Source of the DNA: Clostridia bacterium | GTDB taxonomy: Bacteria > Bacillota > Clostridia > Oscillospirales > Acutalibacteraceae | DNA length: 11,251 nt | Direction: 5' to 3' | NCBI GenBank assembly: GCA_017534365.1 | Contig: JAFWCS010000046.1 | Span: 1-11,251, forward strand | In this document: in pieces, positions 6,514-11,251 of the stretch | Layout: every line of letters begins with the position of its first letter | Numbering within the stretch: the first letter of the stretch is position 1 | Program-made: the position numbers and the translations under genes | The notes under the pieces: generated by a model | The model's database searches: none | Told to the model about the DNA's origin: nothing | The model's input: only the letters and a program-made list of their open reading frames with translations

Positions 6514-6542
6514 AGTTTATCATGGATAAACCGATTTGTCAA
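6514..6542 (-). promoter_or_regulatory. blaI promoter with dyad over spacer and -10 box
   Basis: TTGACA (6542-6537) and TAAACT (6519-6514) are 17 bases apart, with TG one base before the -10 (extended -10). A perfect dyad, GTTTATC-N3-GATAAAC (6515-6531), covers the -10 box and much of the spacer, so a bound repressor would block polymerase. Transcription should start near 6507, leaving a leader of about 80 bases. The first 12 bases (TTGACAAATCGG) equal those of the 3D-gene promoter at 3104-3132. Confidence 0.75.
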
Positions 6543-6556
6543 GCGTTTCTTTTCGA

Positions 6557-6593
6557 GAAAAAACCGCCCTGTCCTCAAAGGAACAAGGCGGTT
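6557..6593 (-). terminator. Rho-independent terminator of the cysteine-synthase gene
   Basis: On the minus strand AACCGCC pairs with GGCGGTT, with further imperfect pairing (TGTTCC/AGGACA) inside, and TTTTTT follows. It lies 14 bases behind the stop codon at 6607. Confidence 0.88.
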
Positions 6594-6606
6594 CTGACGG
6601 CTTGTT

Positions 6607-7539
6607 TTATTCTTCAAACAGCGGGGTGGAGAAATAGCGCTCGGCCGTATCCGGCAGCACGGTGACGACGGTTTTGCCCTCGCCGAGCTTTTTGGCGAGC
6701 TTGAGCGCGGCGGCAACGTTCGTGCCGCTGGAAATGCCGACCATCAGCCCTTCCTCACAGGCCAGGCGTTTGGAGGTCTCCAGCGCTTCCTCGTCGCTGA
6801 CGATATAGATTTCGCTGAAAATATTGGTGTTCAGGATCTCCGGGATGATGCCGTCGCCGATGCCCATCTGCAGGTGCGTGCCGATCGTGCCGCCGGCGAG
6901 GATCGCGGCGTTTTCCGGCTCCACGGCCCAGATCTCGATCTCCGGATACTGCGCCTTGAGCACCTCGCCGATGCCAGTGAGCGTGCCGCCCGTGCCGATG
7001 CCGGAGCAGAAGCCGTGAATGGGCGTGGCCGCCTGCTCCATAATCTCGAGCGCGGTGTGCTTTTTATGTGCCATGATGTTGTTGCGGTTGGAGAACTGCT
7101 GCGGAACGAAGACGGCGGGGTTCTCATCTTCCATGCGCAGCGCCAGCCGCAGGCATTCGTCGATGCATGCGCCGATGTCGCCGCCGTCGTGGACGAGGAT
7201 GACCTCCGCGCCGTAGTGACGGATCAGCTTGTGCCGCTCTTCGCTGACGGAATCGGGCATGATGATGATCGTGCGGTAGCCCTTCACCGCGCCGACAAGC
7301 GCGAGGCCGATGCCCTGGTTGCCGCTGGTCGGCTCCACGATGATGTTCCTGCCCGGCTTGATGCGCCCTTCGCGCTCGGCCGCCTTGATCATGTTGAGAG
7401 CCGTGCGGGTCTTGATGGAGCCGCCGACGTTGAGGCCCTCCACCTTTACGAGGATCTCCGCGCTGCCGGGCTCGGGCATATGGTTCAGCCGGACGAGCGG
7501 CGTTTTGCCGACGGCTTCCAGAATATTGTTATAGATCAT
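6607..7539 (-). CDS. cysK: Cysteine synthase family PLP enzyme (O-acetylserine sulfhydrylase-like)
   Basis: This 310-residue cytoplasmic fold-type II PLP enzyme has the length of CysK. It starts ILEAVGKTPLVRLN. The PLP lysine is K43 in NVGGSIKTR (38-45). The substrate loop is PTSGNQG (70-76), the phosphate-binding glycine loop GTGGTLTG (182-189), and the pyridine-nitrogen serine region SSGTN (270-274). CysK joins O-acetylserine and sulfide to give cysteine. Several motif residues differ from textbook CysK: Q instead of T in PTSGNTG, NVGGSIK instead of NP-x-x-SVK, and SSGTN instead of SSGA. It may therefore be a clostridial subfamily with another substrate, and the symbol is a family-level call. 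The ATG at 7539 has AAAGGAG 11 bases upstream. It lies 46 bases behind the Imm32-like gene and probably shares its promoter. Confidence 0.85.
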   Translation of the reverse strand: MIYNNILEAVGKTPLVRLNHMPEPGSAEILVKVEGLNVGGSIKTRTALNMIKAAEREGRIKPGRNIIVEPTSGNQGIGLALVGAVKGYRTIIIMPDSVSEERHKLIRHYGAEVILVHDGGDIGACIDECLRLALRMEDENPAVFVPQQFSNRNNIMAHKKHTALEIMEQAATPIHGFCSGIGTGGTLTGIGEVLKAQYPEIEIWAVEPENAAILAGGTIGTHLQMGIGDGIIPEILNTNIFSEIYIVSDEEALETSKRLACEEGLMVGISSGTNVAAALKLAKKLGEGKTVVTVLPDTAERYFSTPLFEE

Positions 7540-7585
7540 ATTGCAAAAGACTCCTTTGTTCTGCGCATGCAGAAAACAACCTTTG

Positions 7586-7795
7586 TTATTCTATATGCTC
7601 GAGGATGCAGGGCTGCGACCCGTCCTCCAGCGCGTTGTCCGCGTCAAGATGCAGATGGCTGCCGGCCGGTTCCCCGGCGAGCGAAAGCAGGTGATTTGAG
7701 AGGGAACGCAGCCCCGCCCGGTTCGCGGAGATGATCACGTCGCCGCCTTCCGTGCGGATGCGGATCTGCGCGTTTTCATCCCATTTGAGCTCCAT
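7586..7795 (-). CDS. Small Imm32-family-like protein
   Basis: This 69-residue protein begins MELKWDENAQIRIR and carries the pattern GLRSLSNHLLSLA (28-40) followed by GSHLHLDADNALEDGS (45-60). That matches my memory of the Imm32 family, small proteins named as predicted immunity partners of polymorphic toxins but common as single genes in clostridia. No toxin is nearby, so immunity is unproven. It has no signal peptide or membrane segment. The ATG at 7795 is chosen because GGAAGG lies about 9 bases upstream. An in-frame ATG at 7867 would include the promoter and leader and has an unlikely composition (MKNTGKCGRIKKHAF). It is the first gene of a likely two-gene operon with the cysteine-synthase gene. 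Confidence 0.75.
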   Translation of the reverse strand: MELKWDENAQIRIRTEGGDVIISANRAGLRSLSNHLLSLAGEPAGSHLHLDADNALEDGSQPCILEHIE

Positions 7796-7838
7796 GCAGC
7801 GCACCTTCCTTCGTGTGGTCTGAAACGCGTGTTTCTTT

Positions 7839-7867
7839 ATCCTACCGCATTTGCCTGTATTTTTCAA
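7839..7867 (-). promoter_or_regulatory. Promoter of the Imm32-like/cysteine-synthase operon
   Basis: On the minus strand TTGAAA (7867-7862) and TAGGAT (7844-7839) are 17 bases apart. The predicted start near 7832 gives a leader of about 37 bases, which begins with the small palindrome GAAACACGCGTTTC (7835-7822). Confidence 0.6.
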
Positions 7868-8033
7868 GAGGAAACGATCATTTTTTAAACAATTCTTTTA
7901 TGATTGACCAGAAACGCATCGAAAAAACGCACAAAACGACCCGGCGGAATATGTGCAGGTTGCCGAAAAACGAGTTCCGCGCAGCCGGTTCGGCGGCTGC
8001 ATTGCCGGCGGCAGAAATCGAAAAAAGGGCGCC
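7868..8033. other. Divergent intergenic stretch without recognisable gene
   Basis: This lies between the minus-strand promoter at 7839-7867 and the plus-strand promoter at 8042-8070. The first half is A/T-rich, the second G/C-rich with scattered GCCGG motifs. A short plus-strand reading frame crosses it but has no ribosome binding site and no familiar sequence. I see nothing else definite. Confidence 0.5.
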
Positions 8034-8070
8034 CGGCGCGCTTGCCAAACGCGCCGGTTTCTGCTATTAT
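8034..8070 (+). promoter_or_regulatory. Promoter with GC-rich dyad over the -35 box, for the DUF3574-like gene
   Basis: TTGCCA (8042-8047) and TATTAT (8065-8070) are 17 bases apart on the plus strand. The -35 box sits in the 9-base centre of a perfect inverted repeat, CCGGCGCG (8034-8041) and CGCGCCGG (8050-8057). The dyad could be an operator. On the minus strand the same hairpin is followed after 6 bases by TTTTTT, so it could also stop antisense transcription. Confidence 0.6.
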
Positions 8071-8092
8071 ACTATAGTATTTAGTTTATGAC

Positions 8093-8099
8093 AGGAGGG
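8093..8099 (+). promoter_or_regulatory. Ribosome binding site supporting a TTG start
   Basis: AGGAGGG lies 6 bases before TTG at 8106. The ATG at 8088, in the same frame, overlaps this site and has no ribosome binding site of its own, so TTG is the better start. Confidence 0.7.
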
Positions 8100-8105
8100 C
8101 GCAGC

Positions 8106-8444
8106 TTGAAAGAAACAAAAATCTATATCGGTTTAAACGATGCGGAGACAAAGAAGCAGAGGCATGAAACGGAGCGGTACATCGAGATCCTGAAAACAGT
8201 TTGCCATAATTATCATGTCGCGTTTTCGTTTTCGGTCGCGCAGGGCGGGTATTTCCATGCCGACGGGCAGTATACGCAGGAGCAGAGCCTGATCCTTTCG
8301 CTCATCGACGCGGAAAACGGGACGGTCAACGAGATCGCAAAGGATCTTTGCATGTTTTTTCATCAGGAATCCGTGCTGATCACGGAGGGTGCGGTGCGCG
8401 CCTATTTTATCTCGGAGCAGCTGCAGCAGCCGGACTGCGACTGA
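8106..8444 (+). CDS. Small DUF3574-like protein of unknown function
   Basis: With the TTG start this is a 112-residue soluble protein without signal peptide. It opens with KETKIYIGLND, continues through FSFSVAQGGYFHADGQYTQEQS (40-61), and ends with FFHQESVLITEGAVRAYFI (84-102). The order beta strand 'YIGL', 'GxY-x5-QExSL', and 'F-x-QESVL' resembles DUF3574, whose better-known members are exported. The likeness is by eye and the function of that family is unknown. It is the only plus-strand gene in the window, with its own promoter, and converges with the exported-protein gene at 8592-9734 across a hairpin zone. Two cysteines near the N-terminal third and C-terminal end (33 and 111) are not in a recognisable motif, nor is C82. 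Confidence 0.7.
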   Translation: MKETKIYIGLNDAETKKQRHETERYIEILKTVCHNYHVAFSFSVAQGGYFHADGQYTQEQSLILSLIDAENGTVNEIAKDLCMFFHQESVLITEGAVRAYFISEQLQQPDCD

Positions 8445-8461
8445 GCGAAAAAACAAAACGG

Positions 8462-8477
8462 AACCCGGGCTCGGGTT
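8462..8477 (-). terminator. Terminator-like hairpin for the minus-strand exported-protein gene
   Basis: AACCCG and CGGGTT pair around a 4-base loop. On the minus strand the stem is followed after CCG by TTTTGTTTTTT, which fits termination of transcripts from the gene ending at 8592. Confidence 0.6.
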
Positions 8478-8485
8478 GCTACGGA

Positions 8486-8520
8486 AACGACCCGCCGCGG
8501 ATTGCCCGCGGCGGGTCGTT
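8486..8520. terminator. 15-base-pair GC-rich hairpin between convergent genes
   Basis: AACGACCCGCCGCGG pairs perfectly with CCGCGGCGGGTCGTT around a 5-base loop. On the plus strand it begins 41 bases after the stop codon at 8444 and is followed by TTGTGTGTCCTGTGTTTTC, a poor T tract. It probably ends plus-strand transcripts and assists the neighbouring hairpin on the minus strand. Confidence 0.7.
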
Positions 8521-8591
8521 GTGTGTCCTGTGTTTTCTCGCTGTTCTGTTTTTTCCTCGCTTGTTGATGGGTGCGGGCGCTTTGTTGACGA

Positions 8592-9734
8592 TCAGGCCGC
8601 CGGCGGACAGGGGAAGGTGAAATCCGTGTCATACGCGACCTCGATGTGATTCAGCGGCACGCTCGGTCCGTCGCCCAGCGCGGTTTCCGCGCTGCCGATC
8701 CGGAGCGTGGTCCGATAATGCCAGCTGCCTTCGAGGATGTTGCCGGTCGCATTGTCGAGCGTGACGCGGATCACGGGCTGCGTAAACACCGCTTCGATCG
8801 TCTCTTCGCCGGCAGTCACGGTTGCGCCGAGCTCATTCAGCACGGATCTCATGGAGAAAAGCGGGCCGCAGCCGCGCGCGACCGCGCCGCCGTTGACCGG
8901 GTCGGCGTCAATGCCGTCGCGCTGGTCGGCAAGCAGGAGCTCGAGGACGGTCGTCTCCGCACCCTCCCGCACGGAAACGGCGAGCACGTCCTCCTGCAGA
9001 AGCGGACCGCTGCCGGGCAGGCTGTCGACTGTGACGCTGTTGTTTTCAAGCGATCTGCGCAGCATCGGCTCCAGCCGCTTCAGAATTGCGCTGACAGCGC
9101 CGTCTGCTTTCAGGCTGCCGTCCACATAGGTCGCCTGCATCGTGCAGGGCTGCGCTTTGCCGTTTTCCAGCGCGGCGTTATACTGCGCAACGGCCTGCGC
9201 GATGGTTTCCGGATCGCCGTTCATCGTGTCATACGAGCCGGTCAGCCGGATCTCATGCTGCCCGTAGCGGCCGAAGTCCGCCTGCGCGGAAGCGACGGAG
9301 GGCAGATCCGCGATCGCGGCGTTCCCGCGCACGGGGCCGAAGAACAGATCGCGCAGGAAGAGCAGCACGCGGGCGAAAAACGGCAGGCCGGCGGCTTGCG
9401 GCGACAGGCGGCAGGCGTAGGAAAACGCGCAGGACGCGCCGCTCGCAAGGACCCGCTGATGATAGAAGACGGCGTAGGGCGAATAATCAAAGGAGGAGGC
9501 TGCCAGCGTGAGGTCGGTCAGCGCCAGCTCGGAGGCGTTCGTGACGGTGACCGTCACGTTGGCCGTGTCAAACAGGCCGTAGGACGGCTTGTCGAACGTC
9601 ACCGCCCAGGTCAGGCAGTCGGGCAGCTGCGCGCCGTCCTCCGGCGCGTCTGCCGCGTAGCCGCCGAGCGTGAGCATGCCCGCCGTCAGCAGCAGGCAGA
9701 GCAGAAGCGCCAGGGATTTTTTCAGGGTTTTCAT
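8592..9734 (-). CDS. Exported protein of unknown function with Ig-like N-terminal domain
   Basis: The 380-residue product has a clear signal peptide, MKTLKKSLALLLCLLLTAGM, cleaved probably near YAA-DAP (26-30). There is no lipobox, so it is secreted or wall-associated. Residues about 42-110 look like an immunoglobulin-like beta sandwich (WAVTFDKPSYGLFDTANVTV, then VTNASELALTDLTL). A short hydrophobic stretch (115-133, AAGLPFFARVLLFLRDLFF) links to a C-terminal domain of about 215 residues. That domain includes GDPETIAQAVAQYNAALENG (173-192), a possible repeat of alpha/beta type, and ends VPLNHIEVAYDTDFTFP. I do not recognise the family. Similar C-terminal stretches seem to occur in other clostridial exported proteins, but I cannot verify this. 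The ATG at 9734 has GAGAGG 8 bases upstream. It converges with the DUF3574-like gene. Confidence 0.85.
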   Translation of the reverse strand: MKTLKKSLALLLCLLLTAGMLTLGGYAADAPEDGAQLPDCLTWAVTFDKPSYGLFDTANVTVTVTNASELALTDLTLAASSFDYSPYAVFYHQRVLASGASCAFSYACRLSPQAAGLPFFARVLLFLRDLFFGPVRGNAAIADLPSVASAQADFGRYGQHEIRLTGSYDTMNGDPETIAQAVAQYNAALENGKAQPCTMQATYVDGSLKADGAVSAILKRLEPMLRRSLENNSVTVDSLPGSGPLLQEDVLAVSVREGAETTVLELLLADQRDGIDADPVNGGAVARGCGPLFSMRSVLNELGATVTAGEETIEAVFTQPVIRVTLDNATGNILEGSWHYRTTLRIGSAETALGDGPSVPLNHIEVAYDTDFTFPCPPAA

Positions 9735-9847
9735 CTTTGTTTCCTCTCTTTCTCATAGAATGATATGGATTTGTTGGAATTGGCGAATGCTTTGTTTTGG
9801 ATCATCGGGCAGGCAAGATCTGGTTGGATCGATGGATGCAGCTTATC
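9735..9847. other. Gap upstream of the exported-protein gene, no clear feature
   Basis: The bases before the start codon are A/T-richer than the gene. On the minus strand TATCAT near 9759-9764 could be a -10 box but has no acceptable -35 partner. Nothing else is visible before the repeat at 9848. Confidence 0.4.
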
Positions 9848-9904
9848 GTGCAGGGAACGCTGTTTCGGCGTTCCGCATGCGCCGCAGGCGCATCACTCCC
9901 TCCG
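9848..9904. repeat. 57-base hairpin repeat, copy 1
   Basis: It matches the segment at 11195-11251 in 55 of 57 positions, in the same orientation. It contains two adjacent hairpins: GGAACGC/GCGTTCC, and ATGCGCC/GGCGCAT with a GCA loop. One of the two differences turns a T-A pair in the first stem of copy 2 into a T-G wobble here, so the fold is retained. No gene is visible in it. Confidence 0.9.
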
Positions 9905-9922
9905 TCTCGCTTTGCTCGACAC

Positions 9923-10086
9923 CTCCCTCAGAGAGGAAGGCTGTTTTTGCTCCGCCGGTTTCACTATGCATTCCGCCGGCTAATGCGCGGCGTTGGTTTG
10001 TTCGCAATGCGCCGGCAAGCATGTATGCTGGCCCTACGGCGCGGCGGGTTGTTCGGTTTGCAATATGGGCTCCCTCTCTGAGGGAG
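9923..10086. mobile_element. MITE-like block with 14-base terminal inverted repeats
   Basis: CTCCCTCAGAGAGG (9923-9936) and its exact reverse complement CCTCTCTGAGGGAG (10073-10086) enclose a 164-base block without a convincing gene. The interior holds further hairpins (for example AGCAT/ATGCT near 10018-10029 and repeated GCCGG motifs). The right end itself folds as CTCCCTC/GAGGGAG. It directly follows repeat copy 1, and the two together (9848-10088) may be one non-autonomous element. No transposase and no target duplication are visible. Confidence 0.6.
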
Positions 10087-10121
10087 TAGAAATCATGGAC
10101 GCAAATTATGAAAATGCATCT

Positions 10122-10631
10122 TTACTTTTTTGTATAGTGCTCAATTTCAGATGCAATATAAGCCTCTGGGTTGTTTTCCCGAACTGCTTCCACGATGGTT
10201 TGATATAATTCCTTGTGATGATTCATAAAGGGTTCAACCAGAACAGGTCTTTCTCTTCCTCGAACCGTCACACGCAGCATTTTCATCCAAGGCAGAAAGA
10301 ATCGCCGCAACTCCAAGCTTGTAATTGAACTGTACTCTACTGGAAACAAGCCCTTTTCTTTTGTCGGCTTTATATCATAATAAAACGAATAAAACCAAAG
10401 CTTGTCAGAAATCAAAAGCTTCTTTTTTCTGATACTGTATAATGCGGGCGAAGCAGCAAGGAGCAAAATGGCAACCCCAATGCCGCGGGAGAAATTCGGC
10501 TGATGATCCATGAAGACAAATCGATACAGCACAAAACCAATCAGCAGAAAATACAGCAACAGCTGAACACAATAGGCAACCGTACTGTATTTGAATTCTT
10601 TGCTCACCTTCTTCTTTTTGTGTTCACGCAT
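10122..10631 (-). CDS. Two-helix membrane protein with PH-like domain, second of a tandem pair
   Basis: This 169-residue protein starts with a basic stretch (MREHKKKKVSKEFK), has two membrane segments (about 18-40 and 49-66) and a cytoplasmic domain (about 70-160). The domain has the strand pattern YDIKPTKEKGLFPVEYSSIT, then MLRVTVRGRERPVLV, then a final helix NHHKELYQTIVEAVRENNPEAY (137-158). That order resembles bacterial PH-like (YcxB-type) domains; this is a fold guess. The last 70 residues align by eye with the preceding gene's product. The ATG at 10631 is one base after the upstream stop codon, with GGGGGA just before, so the two are co-translated. The frame is open to an ATG at 10667, inside the upstream gene. 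The region is clearly richer in A/T than its surroundings. Function unknown. Confidence 0.8.
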   Translation of the reverse strand: MREHKKKKVSKEFKYSTVAYCVQLLLYFLLIGFVLYRFVFMDHQPNFSRGIGVAILLLAASPALYSIRKKKLLISDKLWFYSFYYDIKPTKEKGLFPVEYSSITSLELRRFFLPWMKMLRVTVRGRERPVLVEPFMNHHKELYQTIVEAVRENNPEAYIASEIEHYTKK

Positions 10632-10632
10632 T

Positions 10633-11115
10633 TCAATCCCCCAAAAGCAGTTCGAGCTTTTCGTCAAGATAAACGGATGGATTCATCATTTTTGCCCGTG
10701 TGCAAAGCTGCGCAAACAGCGATTTATGATGCGTGATCCTCCAGGATACAGGAATCTCCCAGGGCACGTTTTTTGCTTTGACGCTGATCGACAGCACTCC
10801 GGGAGCAGGCAGCGGCTTTGCCTTGATCGACAGGATATCTTCATATTTCACATGGATGGTGCGCACTTCTCTTGCGATCCGGAACGAATGGAACACCACT
10901 TCGGCATCTTCAAAAACGACACGGCGCTGATAATACTCCTTGCTGTAATAGATACTGAAAAACAAGACAAAAACGAATCCAATCACGAAATACCTCAAGT
11001 TCTGCGCGAGGGACTCGTTTCGCGCGAAGGTTAATAAGACCAAAATCAATGCGATGAAGACGTATGCGCCCAGCCAATTCAACACGATCAAAAGGCGGTT
11101 ATAATGATAATCCAT
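10633..11115 (-). CDS. Two-helix membrane protein with PH-like domain, first of a tandem pair
   Basis: This 160-residue protein has membrane segments at about 8-30 and 40-58 (YFVIGFVFVLFFSIYY) and a cytoplasmic domain at about 64-155. The domain carries VVFEDAEVVFHSFRIA, HVKYEDILSIKAK (88-100), VLSISVKAKN, and a closing helix THHKSLFAQLCTRAKMMNPSVY (128-149). The 'Y-x2-I-x-S', 'HHK-x-L' and 'NP-x2-Y' positions recur in the following gene, so the two are probably a duplication or partners. The likely fold is a bacterial PH-like domain, by pattern only. The ATG at 11115 has AAAGGAG with 5-6 bases spacing. Only about 20 bases separate the start from the hairpin repeat upstream, and no promoter is visible, so it may lie in or beyond that repeat. 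Function unknown. Confidence 0.8.
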   Translation of the reverse strand: MDYHYNRLLIVLNWLGAYVFIALILVLLTFARNESLAQNLRYFVIGFVFVLFFSIYYSKEYYQRRVVFEDAEVVFHSFRIAREVRTIHVKYEDILSIKAKPLPAPGVLSISVKAKNVPWEIPVSWRITHHKSLFAQLCTRAKMMNPSVYLDEKLELLLGD

Positions 11116-11147
11116 GGTTCTCCTTTCGTCATACAGGGAGCGGAGAA

Positions 11148-11206
11148 CGTTCCCTACGGTGCGTCGCCGGTAAATTTTCGGTCGACGGCGGGCAGTGTAG
11201 GGAACG
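11148..11206. repeat. Inverted repeat leading into repeat copy 2
   Basis: CGTTCCCTAC (11148-11157) is the exact reverse complement of GTAGGGAACG (11197-11206). The 39 bases between them can fold further (TCGCCG with CGGTCGA, one bulge). This arrangement is absent from the left of copy 1, so the two copies differ on this side. Confidence 0.6.
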
Positions 11207-11251
11207 CTGTTTCAGCGTTCCGCATGCGCCGCAGGCGCATCACTCCCTCCG
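11195..11251. repeat. 57-base hairpin repeat, copy 2 (runs to window edge)
   Basis: It matches 9848-9904 in 55 of 57 positions. The first hairpin is a perfect 9-base-pair stem here, GGAACGCTG/CAGCGTTCC around TTT, followed by ATGCGCC/GGCGCAT. The repeat reaches the last base of the window, so its full length and whether a MITE-like block follows cannot be seen. Confidence 0.9.

Noticed and set aside
7813..8091. 92-codon plus-strand open frame before the DUF3574-like gene
   Set aside because: It crosses two promoters, has no ribosome binding site, and has low-complexity content in its second half.
8646..9758. 370-codon plus-strand open frame
   Set aside because: It is antisense to the exported-protein gene, which has a signal peptide and a good ribosome binding site. 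The plus frame has no recognisable domain.
10122..11115. Toxin-antitoxin interpretation of the tandem pair
   Set aside because: Both proteins are similar two-helix membrane proteins of equal size. No toxin fold, nuclease motif or DNA-binding partner is visible.
9848..11251. CRISPR array or integron
   Set aside because: There are only two repeats, 1.3 kb apart, with no regular spacing, spacers, integrase or cas gene.

Overview
The window looks like chromosome from a G+C-rich member of the Clostridia (Firmicutes), most like the uncultured gut Oscillospiraceae. The reasons are strong AGGAGG-type ribosome binding sites, sigma-A-type promoters with 17-base spacers, a BlaI/BlaR1-type regulator-protease pair, a G5/3D cell-wall protein, an Imm32-family protein, and short hairpin-rich repeats of a kind common in that group. 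This assignment rests on gene families recognised by eye, not on a search. Almost everything is encoded on the minus strand; one small gene at 8106-8444 is on the plus strand.

Reading in the direction of minus-strand transcription, from high to low coordinates: an A/T-rich two-gene cassette (11115 to 10122) encodes two tandem, related membrane proteins with a PH-like soluble domain. It lies between two near-identical copies of a 57-base hairpin repeat (9848-9904 and 11195-11251). The lower copy is followed by a MITE-like block with 14-base terminal inverted repeats. Next come an exported protein of unknown function (9734 to 8592), a terminator zone shared with the convergent plus-strand DUF3574-like gene, and an operon of an Imm32-family gene and a cysteine-synthase-family gene (7795 to 6607).

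Then follows a BlaI-family repressor overlapping an M56 (BlaR1/MecR1-type) metallopeptidase by four bases, with its own promoter containing a dyad and with a terminator behind it. After it come tspO, a G5/3D-domain cell-wall protein (YabE/RpfB-like), comM/yifB, and the first 41 codons of a class I/II aminotransferase that runs off the left edge.

The richest regulatory region is 2973-3388, upstream of the cell-wall gene. It holds WalR-like direct repeats, a consensus TTGACA-17-TATAAT promoter with a perfect 7-3-7 dyad filling its spacer, and a roughly 125-base leader whose pairings are mutually exclusive or pseudoknotted. The blaI promoter begins with the same 12 bases (TTGACAAATCGG) and also has a 7-3-7 dyad across spacer and -10. 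No RNA genes or CRISPR arrays were seen. The most unusual parts are the repeat-flanked PH-like pair, the leader and operator of the 3D gene, and the BlaR1-like protein with a non-penicillin-binding C-terminal half.
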